Assembly (NCBI GenBank): GCA_033557835.1
Contig: JAWQRO010000259.1
Span: 1 to 45,863, forward strand
Length of the DNA: 45,863 bases
DNA from: Helochares maculicollis
Taxonomy: Eukaryota; Arthropoda; Insecta; Coleoptera; Hydrophilidae
Direction of reading: 5' to 3'
Positions 32,301 through 40,347 of the stretch are shown here, in pieces. Below the pieces are notes generated by a model, which saw only the letters and a list, made by a program, of their open reading frames with translations, was not told the origin of the DNA and searched no databases. Positions within the stretch are counted from its first letter, which is position 1. Each line of letters opens with the position of its first letter. Made by a program: the position numbers and the translations under genes.

Positions 32301-34866
32301 TTCCATTAGATCTGCAAATCCTTATAATTCCTATAATCCTTCCAACAGCACCTACTCTTCTTCGCCGTTCAGGAATTATTCCCAAACCTTACATTTCATC
32401 TTCACCCATTTCACTGCCGACAACGCCTCTCGATTCAAGGTGGAATTTCACTGTAATCTCAATGGATTCATCGAAATCTTTATGCGATATGACGGTATCG
32501 AAATGTAACCTCAGTGACTTCATCTGATCATACTCTAATTCGTCGCTTGACCCTGCTGACCAACTTCTTTTGGTTCTTCAGTACCTGGAGCTAGCTCTCC
32601 TGGTGATCTAGGCATTACTTCTTCCATTAGATTCCGGTTCAGATTTCTCACATTCAGATTCATCAGCTTTCAGCTGTGCAATGAGTTAGATCATCATCAT
32701 CATATGCAGCTATTTCCACCCATGTTGCAGGTTCTTTATTATTCTATCTATTTTGTGGTATCTTAGGTCTCACTACTTCCTGATGGGAATTATTAGTATA
32801 GTAGATATACTACTATGATCAAAAAATAAGGTGAAATCATCATTTAAAACTAGCGGGCATTAGGAAGGCAGGTACATTTTTATTCCTATGTTGTTAGGAC
32901 TGTCTATAACATTTGCCAAGCGTCTGTTTATCAAAACTTTAGTTATCTCCAAGTTACACGTGTTTTGGTAAACAACCAACATCTTTCGATATTTACAATG
33001 GGTGAATTTGCTGAGCAAAAAACTTGTATCATTGTTTGCGAAACGACTATTCTTGTGCGGATACATTGGAAATTTGCGGAAGACCTTTGGTGATGAAACC
33101 ATGGCATAAAAAAACGATTATAAGTGGTACAACAAAGCGGGCCGAGAACGCGTTGAAAACGAACCGCGACCATCAACGTCTACCGACGAGTGCCACGTCC
33201 AAAAAATTAAAGATTTGGGGTTTGAAAATCGTCAATTGACAATTAGAGACTTTGCTGATAGTGTTTGAAGATCATTTGGCTCAGCCCAAACCATTTTGAA
33301 GAATTTTTTGGGTCTCAAACGCGTCGACTCGATTGGTGCTAAATGCACCATGTCATACTGCATTGGTTCTTCGCGACTTTTTGCCAAAAACTCGACTCCT
33401 ATCGTTCCGCAACCAGCGTATTCACCTGATTTGGCCCCGTGTGACTTCTGGCTATTCAGCAAACTCAAAAGGCCAAGCGGGGATACCGTTTTGAAACGAT
33501 TGAGGAGATAAAAACCGAATCGAAGAAGGTCTACCGGAAAAAAGACTATTTCGACAGTTTCGAGGACTGGAAAAAGTGTTGGCAAAAGTGCGTTTTACCG
33601 GACGGGGATTACTGTGAAGGGGATGAAATTGATTGGGAAGAATAAATTAAGAATTTACGTAGTATCAACAAATTTACCTTACTTTGCTTGATTTGGTAGG
33701 ATCTGGTATTCTATAAGTAATAATTTACTAGCTTTGCTTGATTGGATATGAAGAGCTCACTGTTTCTAAATTCTGTCTTGCAGTTGGTAGGTCACTTGAT
33801 CCCTACTGGAGGCATTGCCATCACGGGTCAGGAGCAGACCCAAACAGGAGGAGGGTTCTTCGAAGGAAAAGATGCCCCGAAAGGCGCCGGCGGAATGTTG
33901 GGCGAAGTCACAATGGTCCAATTCTACAAAGTCGCTTTGACGGCCGGCAAAGCCCACAAGGACCACAAGCACCATCACGCCCACAAATTCGATAAGAACG
34001 GCGCTCCAATCACCACGACACCCGCCCCCACTCCAGCGCCAAGGCCGAACCAACCGACTCACCCCCTTCTGACCGGAGGGCAGCTGAACCCGAACGTGGC
34101 CTTGAACATAGCAGCTCAGCAGCCGCTGCCGATCCCTCAAGTAGTGCCAGGGCAGCAGTTCAACGCCCAATTGTTGAACGGCCAATTCTTGGGCAGCCTC
34201 GTGTCCCAACAGCTCTCCCAAGCCGCCCAGCAAACCCCTCCTCTGCAACCAATCCGCCCTCAGCAGTTCGGCTCCCAATTCTCTTTGTCGGGATCTCGCC
34301 CACAACGCCTCCAGCTCCTACCATCGTCCTCAAGCAACGACATTTCCTTCAGCCAACAAAGCCTCTCCTCCGGGGGCAACCCCCTAATCAACAGCGGCCT
34401 AGTCCACCCGTCTTTGGTCAACCCAGCCAACGTGCAAATAATCGACAACAGCCAACTGGACACCCACTCGCTTTTCAAGAGGCAAAACACCGACGAATCC
34501 GCAGCCGAGGAAAAAACCGTAGCGAAGCGCGAGACTCCAGACGCGGAAAACAAACACAAGAAACGGGAACTCTTCCTCTCAGGAGGAGAATTGATCGACG
34601 ACAGCCTGTTATCGAGCGGATTTGACCAAAGCATCCTCGATGGCTTGGCCAGCATCGGCCAAAACGAGCCAGTTCTGCTGAAGCAGAAGCAAAGCGACGA
34701 AAGGGAACCGGCCGAGGCCGAAGTCAAAGCTGTCATGAACGTCTGCTCTGGATGCGACGAAGAGCCTTTCGGCAAAGCTCTGATCTTCGGCTGGAGGACG
34801 GTGCCCAAGAAGCTATACTCCGGGGCTTTCTACCAGCCGGCCACGCCTGAATGCAGAGTGTTCTAG
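25987..34866 (+). CDS. Secreted pentraxin-domain protein, three coding exons (545 residues)
   Basis: Joined exons 25,987-26,326, 26,904-27,118 and 33,784-34,866 give 1,638 nt with all phases consistent. The N-terminus holds a signal peptide (MRFLLIAAFVPFCAC after the second Met). Residues about 64-260 look like a pentraxin/LamG-type beta sandwich: FTLCMW (Cys95), WYHTCQSW (Cys159; the pentraxin signature HxCx[ST]Wx[ST] except that Gly replaces the last Ser/Thr), and GQEQTQTGGGF with GEVTMVQFY, the calcium-site region. Then come a His cluster and about 240 Pro/Gln/Ser-rich residues. The last 42 residues include FGWRTVPKKLYSGAFY, resembling the NWRxLxYE strand that ends pentraxin folds. It is probably a secreted pattern-recognition or matrix protein. 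The closest relatives I would expect are insect pentraxin-like proteins such as Drosophila b6; that identification is uncertain. Confidence 0.88.
26327..26903 (+). other. Pentraxin intron 1 (577 bp)
   Basis: GTAAGC donor and gttttttttgtAG acceptor. AT-rich, with no repeat or gene recognised inside. Confidence 0.75.
26904..27118 (+). CDS. Pentraxin gene, coding exon 2
   Basis: It completes codon 114 (Val) and encodes up to Arg185 in phase 0, ending AACAGG at donor GTTAGT. It carries SWIS, the WYHTCQSW signature with Cys159 (likely disulfide partner of Cys95, 64 residues apart), and GEWQIWVNAERV. This corresponds to the strand that in pentraxins reads W-x-hydrophobic-x-DG. Confidence 0.88.
27325..28160 (-). 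mobile_element. mariner copy M1, 5'-truncated
   Basis: The end at 27,325 carries the family TIR (AGGAGTACAAATAAGTTTCC), and sequence runs colinear with M2 up to about 28,155. There it breaks into unrelated P-element-like DNA, so the 5' 430 bp and the other TIR are lost. The minus-strand frame 27,981-27,511 (156 codons) covers the second catalytic Asp (HDKARPHVA) and third (PPYSPDITLSDYY). The first Asp motif (GDDKW) lies in another frame upstream, so the transposase is broken. The base pair before the TIR is CA rather than the expected TA. Confidence 0.85.
28161..28500 (-). pseudogene. P-element/THAP9-like transposase fragment
   Basis: One minus-strand frame from about 28,480 to 28,165 stays open except for a single TAA. 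It reads LSNIHLDPHGFQKMKVAYAV, then QLFSRSVAIGVE, LLPEEAIRT, NMNTLFDIVNG. This matches the P-element/THAP9 transposase pattern (KMKVxxAxQxFSxxVAxxL, LPxxAxxTAxFI, FNDLFDxxN). No ends, THAP zinc finger or catalytic residues are seen. It lies exactly at the point where mariner M1 stops. Recognition is by motif memory, not by search. Confidence 0.65.
28613..29886 (-). mobile_element. mariner copy M2, full length (1,274 bp), broken transposase
   Basis: Both termini are present: T(A/T)AGGAGTACAAATAAG at each end, continuing TTTCCGCCG, flanked by TA on both sides as expected for mariner insertion. On the minus strand, transposase segments appear in order: an N-terminal helix-turn-helix-like part with RxCRKWFQKFKNGDFDVKD, then GDEKWIHYDNPKRR (first Asp), HDKARPHVA (second) and PPYSPDITPSDYYLL (third, DD34D spacing). 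Only the last 150 codons (29,140-28,688) are uninterrupted; stops and shifts break the rest. It is a better-preserved sister of M1, in the same orientation about 1.29 kb away. Confidence 0.92.
28688..29140 (-). pseudogene. M2 transposase C-terminal open frame
   Basis: 150 codons covering the catalytic half of a mariner transposase, with the second and third aspartates intact (HDKARPHVA; ITPSDYYLL) and the family C-terminus (LPERWEEVV). The first 190 or so residues are in broken frames, so an active enzyme is not expected. Confidence 0.85.
30304..31183 (+). mobile_element. mariner copy M3, internally deleted, different family from M1/M2
   Basis: The ends CCAGGTGCGCAAG and (inverted) TCAAATGCGCAAG are imperfect TIRs that continue as AAAATGTC, with TA on each side (30,302-30,303 and 31,184-31,185). 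At 880 bp it is about 400 bp shorter than a full mariner. Plus-strand pieces are a KWVPSKLNERQMERR-type N-terminal part, GDEKYIYFENPKRR (first Asp), LQHDNAPAHSA (second), PPYSPDLTPSDYQLFLSM (third) and LPERWIKC. Frames are interrupted by stops, so it is inactive. Confidence 0.9.
30840..31103 (+). pseudogene. M3 transposase C-terminal open frame
   Basis: 87 codons from just after the second catalytic Asp to the natural stop, including PPYSPDLTPSDYQLF. Typical mariner C-terminus; part of the broken M3 transposase. Confidence 0.85.
31184..31744. other. T-rich intronic stretch
   Basis: It shows irregular T-rich phrases such as ttttgaa, tttgaggttttag and cctggtttttcag, as at 9.5-9.8 kb and 37.4-37.9 kb. 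It may be a very decayed short tandem repeat. No gene is recognised. Confidence 0.35.
31745..32815 (-). repeat. Inverted acidic-repeat unit D (with part of a second unit)
   Basis: Read on the minus strand, this is colinear with the tandem units at 42.97-45.71 kb: caggaagtagtgagacctaa, then the catatgatgatgatgatc region, agttggtcagcagggtc, the MKSLRLHFDTV block, the acidic repeats, and a stop at 31,885. After the stop, about 31,745-31,875 holds the start of another unit with an internal deletion. It lies in the pentraxin intron, 11 kb from its relatives and opposite in direction. Confidence 0.88.
31885..32523 (-). pseudogene. Broken acidic repeat protein in unit D
   Basis: It begins with MKSLRLHFDTVISHKDFDES, with an in-frame lead of GSSDELEYDQ before it. 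After several stops and shifts it reads LMEEVRPRAPEELTPVTEEE and then Ser-Glu-Glu-x-Pro-x-Val repeats. A distal part has MSPIPESSPLDSPVQESEP. Stops include the GAGTAG shared with the other units. The 107-codon plus-strand frame over it is only its antisense shadow. Function unknown. Confidence 0.7.
32880..33650 (+). pseudogene. mariner relic M4, third family, internally deleted
   Basis: Plus-strand pieces are a KTCIIVCETTILVRIH-type N-terminal part, then RPSTSxTDEH..IKDLGFENRQLTIRD-like sequence across frames (33,160-33,250). It continues to QTILKNFLGLKRV (33,290-33,315), a jump, then PQPAYSPDLAPCDFWLFSKL (third catalytic Asp region, 33,410-33,470). The typical tail GYRFETIEEIKTESK, FEDWKKCWQKC, DGDYCEGDEI follows. 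The region of the first two catalytic aspartates is deleted. No TIRs were found. It resembles mariners whose proteins end in GDYFEGD. Confidence 0.82.
33784..34866 (+). CDS. Pentraxin gene, last exon
   Basis: It encodes residues 186-545, then TAG. First comes the end of the first pentraxin part (GQEQTQTGGGF; GEVTMVQFYKVAL). A His-rich run follows (HKDHKHHHAHKF, about 243-255). Next are about 160 Pro/Gln/Leu-rich residues, a Ser-rich part, and three Lys-Arg pairs at 417-418, 433-434 and 445-446 (the last preceded by HK). Acidic stretches lead to the C-terminal CSGCDEEPFG and FGWRTVPKKLYSGAFYQP. The exon is much more GC-rich than its surroundings. Long antisense frames (33,766-34,305 and 34,260-34,808, minus) are shadows of this composition. 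Confidence 0.9.
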   Translation: MVGHLIPTGGIAITGQEQTQTGGGFFEGKDAPKGAGGMLGEVTMVQFYKVALTAGKAHKDHKHHHAHKFDKNGAPITTTPAPTPAPRPNQPTHPLLTGGQLNPNVALNIAAQQPLPIPQVVPGQQFNAQLLNGQFLGSLVSQQLSQAAQQTPPLQPIRPQQFGSQFSLSGSRPQRLQLLPSSSSNDISFSQQSLSSGGNPLINSGLVHPSLVNPANVQIIDNSQLDTHSLFKRQNTDESAAEEKTVAKRETPDAENKHKKRELFLSGGELIDDSLLSSGFDQSILDGLASIGQNEPVLLKQKQSDEREPAEAEVKAVMNVCSGCDEEPFGKALIFGWRTVPKKLYSGAFYQPATPECRVF

Positions 34867-35250
34867 TTATCGCCGACTTAATCGTTTTGTACATAACTCT
34901 TCCATTTAACCTGGGTAGACTTCTTGCCGAAAAGAAAGCGTTTGGTTAAGCCTGAATGTCCCACATTCAAACCTATTTATTTGTACATAGCAAGCCGTAG
35001 GTTTTAGAAATGTCCGCGCTCATCAAATATGATTTCTAATTGAACCCGTGAAGCCACAGCCTGCCCAGTCCATAAATAACTCATTAATATCAAACTCATC
35101 CGTAGCCTTTAAGAGTCTTTGTTGCTAATGTATTAGATAGTGTTTTATTTGCTTAGTTGTTGACCATTTTATTTTAGTGTGTTGAGATTGAGAATTAATT
35201 TTAGTATTTATACCTCTGCAGCTGTTTGAATAAACGAAACTTTTACATAC
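34867..35250 (+). terminator. Pentraxin 3' UTR and poly(A) signal
   Basis: After the stop codon the first AATAAA lies at 35,229-35,234, so cleavage is expected near 35,245-35,260. That would place the mRNA end at or just inside the minus-strand exon that ends at 35,251. No other gene is seen here. Confidence 0.6.
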
Positions 35251-35437
35251 CTTGCTTTTGTGGATGTGCTGATGTTGGTATTCCGAGTCGAATTCCGGCT
35301 CTGAGAAGTAGCTGGGGTCCTCGAAGTGTCCAACTCCTCCGGCGATCCCGATGCCCGCCATGGGCAACCCTCCTGACACGTCCGCGGACTCGAACAGTCG
35401 CAAAACGGAGCGGTCCCGAATTTCTCGCAGATGAGAC
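35251..35437 (-). CDS. AIP3/p140Cap-like gene, internal exon (downstream of the two)
   Basis: Minus-strand acceptor tttcccaacAG before 35,437 and donor GTATGT after 35,251. It completes the codon begun in the previous exon and encodes SHLREIRDRSVLRLFESADV, then a Gly-rich stretch and FEDPSYFSEPEFDSEYQ, ending in phase 0. DIRDRSVLRLFE is the continuation of the conserved block found in SRCIN1/p140Cap, KIAA1217 (sickle tail) and the Drosophila relative CG32809. Further exons must lie to the left, beyond or among the pentraxin exons, but none is recognisable in this window. Confidence 0.85.
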
Positions 35438-35498
35438 CTGTTGGGAAAATCGGAGATGAATCGTTTCGGCTGTTTTGTTGGTGCCGCGCAAGGCTTAC
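35438..35498 (-). other. 61-bp intron of the AIP3/p140Cap-like gene
   Basis: Donor GTAAGC and acceptor CAACAG on the minus strand, phase 2; removal joins ..YELEDLR to SHLREIRD.. in frame. Confidence 0.85.
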
Positions 35499-35738
35499 CT
35501 CAAATCCTCTAATTCATAAAACATGTCTTTCGATGAGTCGTGGATGTATATCTTGACCTGCGGTGAATCGAGATATTCCATGGTGAGCTGTTTCGGAAAT
35601 GATCGAACGAATAAAGCTTTGACGGTGTCGATTGATGTGATTTCGTTTGGCAGTAATGCGCGTTTTGTTTCATTTCGATATTGCAAAAATACTAATCCTG
35701 GAACAAAAACGGGCATTTCAGAACGTTGGATAGATCTC
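35499..35738 (-). CDS. AIP3/p140Cap-like gene, conserved-domain exon
   Basis: It encodes FLQYRNETKRALLPNEITS, a TVKALFVRSFPKQLTMEYLD block and VKIYIHDSSKDMFYELEDLR. This is the ubiquitin-like block at the N-terminus of the SRCIN1 (p140Cap/SNIP) and KIAA1217 family, distantly related to yeast Bud6/Aip3. In vertebrates these proteins act as Src/Csk adaptors and actin/microtubule regulators at synapses and junctions; the insect role is inferred only. The donor is AG/GTAAGC at 35,498. The acceptor is ambiguous: ctgtattAG before 35,738 or cgtttttgttccAG before 35,697. Both give an open frame. Confidence 0.9.
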
Positions 35739-36530
35739 CTAATACAGGAACAGGGAACACAATACAAGCAAATTGTTTGACAGAGTGTTTAAATATCAAG
35801 GTAACACGATTTAAGACGTGCAGTTGTTTATTGCAGTGACTGAAAATGATTTTAGTTTAAATAAAACAATGAATGTCCACATTCGTATTAAGTAGGCCGT
35901 GGAATGACAATAATTAAATCTTCTTCTGTATTTTCTTTCACCTGCATTATTTGCGCGTTATATCTAATTAGAGGTATGATTTTGTAGGTGCTGGAATTAG
36001 AGACTGTTTTAATTTGGGTCAGATAATGGACTGAATAAAAAATTGTTGTTGGAACTGCCAAGTCTTGATATTTGTTTATCGGCAAGATTTACTCTATTGG
36101 TCGATCTTGAGGATTTTTAAAATCACACATAGTTGGCAAAGATTGATACGAATGTATCTGCAAGCTTCGATCAAAATTGATCACAATTGATCTTGCAGAT
36201 CATTACCGGATCGAAATTTATGATATATTCATCACTTTCAATTTTTAGTTGTCAACTCTTGCATTTTTGGATTCTAGGATTAGTTACCTTCAGTATGAAA
36301 AATCGTTTTCAGGATTTATATTCACTTCAAATTTTCAAATATCAACAGGGTTTATCCGGATTAGCTTTTGATTTTAATATTAGTACTTTGTGAATGCTAC
36401 TACTATTACTAATTTACACTTCAAAGGTAAGAATTTTATTTGCATTATTTTTCTGAGGATTTTCAACGATTTACCAGTATCTTTTTAGCAATTATAAAAA
36501 AGTTTCAATTTTCATAATTTCGTACTGAAA

Positions 36531-36532
<2 letters not shown>
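35739..36532 (-). other. Intron sequence of the minus-strand gene
   Basis: AT-rich, with a short near-palindromic run at about 36,165-36,200 (gatcaaaattgatcacaattgatcttgcagatc). No exon or mobile element is recognised. Confidence 0.4.

Positions 36533-36578
<46 letters not shown>
36533..36578. repeat. (TA)n microsatellite
   Basis: About 23 uninterrupted TA repeats ending in tatgtatt. Confidence 0.95.
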
Positions 36579-36582
<4 letters not shown>

Positions 36583-36753
36583 TATCTGGGGTTTTTTTTT
36601 ATTGATTTATTATTATATCTCCGTCGGCGTACGCCAAATTTTCCTAACGCTTAATTTTTCCTATGTAGTAAATGAATGTTACATTATTAGTTTTTTATTC
36701 CCACCAGACTAAGGAAAATAAGATTTAAAATCAATTATAGCAAACAAAAATCT

Positions 36754-36768
36754 GGAGTGTTTCCACTC
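36754..36768 (-). repeat. Dispersed hairpin motif, copy 5 (inverted)
   Basis: AAATCTGGAGTGTTTCCACTC is the reverse complement of the motif with one loop change. It is followed by aagattctcgtata and then family-B sequence, so here the hairpin forms the outer end of an inverted family-B copy. Confidence 0.65.
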
Positions 36769-36769
36769 A

Positions 36770-37215
36770 AGATTCTCGTATATACTCTTAACTAATCCAA
36801 TCTTTAATATCGAACGCTTCTTGCGAAAGTTTCAATTTTAAAATGTGACTTCATAACGAAAGGAAGGGTTCCATTTTAGTATAAAAATTCATAACTAAAA
36901 AAATGAAATTTATGACGGTAAAGTCCCACTTCCAGTTTTCAAATTTACGCGTAACTTTTTGTTATTACTATATTTCCATGTTTACCATTTTTATCGCATT
37001 TTTGTAAGATTTTTTATTCCAAGGCCTACTAAAATTGGATTTTCAAAATTATAAAAAAAGTACTTCCGGTGCTCCGATTACGTTGAAAATTTGTATCTGT
37101 CAGTTTTTTGTGATACTTAAGATGTGCACGAAATTCCAATCCGATAGCTCAATTTTAAAGACTACTTTACTTGGAAAAATTTCAAAACTGTGTAGGTAAA
37201 CTTAAAAATCCCGAG
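36770..37215 (-). repeat. Family-B repeat, inverted copy
   Basis: The reverse complement matches 19,050-19,510: cctttcgttatgaagtcaca, gcgttcgatattaaag, gttaagagtatata, ctgacagatacaaatttt, gtttacctacacagtttt. Together with the hairpin at 36,754 it suggests the true end of the family-B element. Confidence 0.8.
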
Positions 37216-37860
37216 ATAAAAAAATGAATCGAATTATTTGTAGTAGGATTCTTTCAAGAGCTGCCATTTTTTGTTACAATTACAGTCAGATTTGGAATAA
37301 ATATTAATTAAAATGAAAAATTTTAGATTCGTGTATTATTTTATGTAAAGCAGGAAACCGCATGTTATAAAATGCAGAAGGCTCTTTAAAAAGTTTTATT
37401 TAACTGTGCTGATTATGTTGACTGAAATTGTATGTGTTTGGTAAAAAACTGCCTCATATTGATTTTCAGTCCGAGTTGTTGTTTGAACGGTAAATTCTAG
37501 TTACGTCATAACGGTTTGCATCTGGATACTTTAAATTGTGTAAATTTTGGTGATTTTGCCTCCAGTTTTTCATTTTAAAATTTTGACTTTAGCTCTAACT
37601 TGTTACTCTGAACTTTTATAACCGCAGTTTTTTTGATCTCGATGTTTCCGTCAAAAAAGTTTCATCCTAAAATCTTGATATTCGATTTGAGATGTTTGGT
37701 CTGGAATGGTTGACTCTAAACGCTTTAATTTTGTACTTATGTCTTATCATCTTCTCATCATCTTAGGTCTTTTATTCTGCAATTTTAGAGTTCTGATCCT
37801 GTAAACTCTAAGTTTTTAGTTCTAATTATTTCAATATTTCATCGCGAATTCTCGATTTTG
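37216..37860. other. T-rich stretch, nothing recognised
   Basis: Irregular phrases such as ttttgac, tctaactt, gaactttta and tttagttct recur, as at 9.5-9.8 kb and 31.5-31.7 kb. No gene or exon was found. Confidence 0.35.
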
Positions 37861-39835
37861 CTTTTTGCATTCCCGTATTACTATACAATAGCGGTCAGAC
37901 CATTCGAGGTGGAGCGATGAAATTTGGCATACGACTATTAAAGCAATTAAGATATATACGATCACCGGAACTACTTGTTTACCTGCAGAGTTTTGAAATT
38001 TATTTAAGTAAAGTAGTCATTAAAATTAGGCTATCGGATTGAGATTTCGTGCACATCTTAAATATTACAAGAAACTGACATATACAAATTTTCAACATGA
38101 TTGGAGCATCGTAAGTGCTATTTTTATAGATTAGAAAATTCCAATTTTAATGGATTTTGGAATAAAAAAATGTACAAAATTATTACAAAAATGGTAAAAA
38201 TAGAAAATATAGCAATAGAAAATAGTTCCTAGCAAATTTGAAGACCGGAAATGGGACTTACATTTCGCAAAAACTTAGATCTGTATCAACTATTGAGGCA
38301 TGTAGGTCCACCGGAAATACATGTTTACCTACACAGTTTCGAAATCTTTTCAAGTAAAGTAGTCTTTAAAATTAAGCTATCAGAATGAAATTTCGGGTAC
38401 ATCTTAAATATTACAAAAAACTGACAGATACAAATTTTCAACATGATTGGAGCATCGTAAGTGCTATTTTTATAGTTTAGAAAATTCTAATTTTAGTAGG
38501 TCTTGGAATAAAAAATGTACAAAATTGATACAAAAATGGTAAAAATGGAAAATATAGCAATAATAAATAGTTCCTTATAAATTTGAAAACCGGAAGTGGG
38601 ACTTTACCGTCATAAACTTAATTTTTACATTCCCGTATTACTGTACGAAGTAAAGGGAAGGTATTGGGATCGTAAAAAAATTCGACCTCGGGATTTTGAC
38701 GGATCTCTACATTTTGAGTACTTCTGAATCAATTTTGACCATATTTGGCATGTTGTTGGTATGTGTCTCTGACTGTGTGCGTGTATGTAAACACGATAGC
38801 GGTCAGACCGTTTAAGGTGGAGTGATGAAATTACGCACACGGCTATTATTGTAAAAACTTAAATCTGTATCAACTTTTGGGGCATGTTGACCCACCGGAA
38901 GTGCTTGTTTACTTACACAGTTTTTAAATTTTTTCAAGTGAAGTAGTCTTTAAAACTACGCTATCGAATTGAAATTTCGTGCACATCTTAGATACCACAA
39001 GAAACAGACAGATACAAATTTTTAGCATGATCGGAGCACCGGAAGTGCTGTTTTTATAGCTCAGAAAATTCCATTTTTAGTGGTTCTTGGAATAAAAAAT
39101 ATTACAAAAATGGTTACAAAAATGGTAAACATGGAAAATATAGTAATAAAAAATAGTTCCGTGTAAATTTAAAGACCGGAAGTGGGACTTTAGTGGCATA
39201 AATTCGATTTTTACATTCCCGTAACACTATACGAAGTACAGTAGAGGGAAGATATTGGCATTTTGAAAAATTTCGACTTCGATGGAGCATCACGTTTTGA
39301 GTGCCCCTGAATCCATTTTGTCAACTTTTGGCATGTTGACTTCCATACATATTTTCTACATGATCGGAGCACCGGAAGTGCCTTTTTTATAATTATAAAA
39401 ATTCCAATTTTAGTACGCTTTAGAATTAAAAAATTTACAAAAATGTTAGGAAAATGCTTAACATGGAAAATATAGCATTAACAAATAGTTCCGTATAAAT
39501 TTAAATTTGTTTATTTTAATTTTTTTAAGTAAAGTAGTCTTCAAAATTAAGCTATGAGATTGAAATTTCGTGCACATATTAAGTATCACAAGAAACTGGC
39601 AGATACAAATTTTCAACAAGATCGGAGCACCGGAAGTGCTATTTTTATCATTTTCAAATTCCAGTTTAGGCAGGCCTTGCAATAAAAGTTTTATAAAATT
39701 GTTACAAAAATGGTAAACATGGAATATGTAGCAATAATAAATAGTTTCTTGTAAATTTGACAGCCGGAAGTGGGATTTAACCGGCAAAAATTTAATTTTT
39801 GTTAGTTAAATAACCTTTAAAATTGGACCCATAGT
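37861..39835 (+). repeat. Family-B tandem array
   Basis: Unit starts marked by acattcccgtatta or a close variant lie at about 37,868, 38,627 and 39,211, giving a basic unit of about 580 bp with partial extra units. Shared blocks are cgatagcggtcagaccg, gtttacctacacag, gaaatttcgtgcacatctta, ttcaacatgat, caccggaagtgct, ggaaaatatagcaata and gaccggaagtgggactt. Each unit contains two or three CCGGAA(G/A)(T/C) sites. It has no sustained reading frame; the 109-codon minus frame at 39,787-39,458 is a repeat translation. Confidence 0.85.
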
Positions 39836-39960
39836 TAAGTCATGCATTTTAAACACAAAGTATGTACTGAATATAGGCTGTGAAGCATATGAAAATTGTG
39901 GAAATTGAAACATTAATCGCAGGTACTTTTATGCAGTATAAATATTTGTACGGGGATGTT

Positions 39961-39980
39961 GAGTCGAGACACTCCAGATG
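39961..39980 (+). repeat. Dispersed hairpin motif, copy 6
   Basis: GAGTCGAGACACTCC then AGATG, preceded by cgcaggtacttttatgcagt and tttgtacggggatgtt. Its long lead-in matches copies 1 and 2. Confidence 0.65.
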
Positions 39981-40347
39981 TTATAAATCTGGAATAATCA
40001 ATACTCAAAGTGGGGATTTTTGGTCATAATAGTTCCACTTACCTTATTTTTAGCAGTTGGGTGTTTAATACTAAAAGTCTGCATTTTCTCGAACTATCAG
40101 TTCTTTACCCGCGGATGTTCATACTATGACTTCAGATGCAGTAAACTCGATTTTTGTAATAAATTCGGATTTTGCATTCCGAATGCAAAGATCGAAGTTT
40201 AAATAGTGATTCCGGAATAAACATGAAGAGTCGGTTTAATTTCAGCGTTCTGAAGTTTTGTTTTTATAACCCTGAAACGATGATTTCACGACTTTTGGTC
40301 CAGTTACTGTCGATGCTACTTTTATACACTTATCTACACAAAACGCT

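Larger units (their letters stand above)
27119..33783 (+). other. Pentraxin intron 2 (6,665 bp), filled with mobile-element relics
   Basis: Donor GTTAGT at 27,119 and acceptor ttctgtcttgcAG at 33,783 are both phase 0. Inside are four mariner copies of three kinds, a P-element/THAP9-like fragment and an inverted acidic-repeat unit. All are listed separately. The first 200 bp have no recognised content. Confidence 0.82.

Noticed and set aside
32185..32508. 107-codon plus-strand Ser/Thr-rich frame
   Set aside because: It is the antisense of acidic-repeat unit D; similar antisense frames occur over units B and C.
33766..34808. Long antisense frames of 179 and 182 codons
   Set aside because: They lie opposite the GC-rich last pentraxin exon, whose frame has the homology and the splice sites.
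39458..39787. 109-codon minus-strand frame
   Set aside because: It is the reverse of family-B repeat sequence and is not open in other copies.
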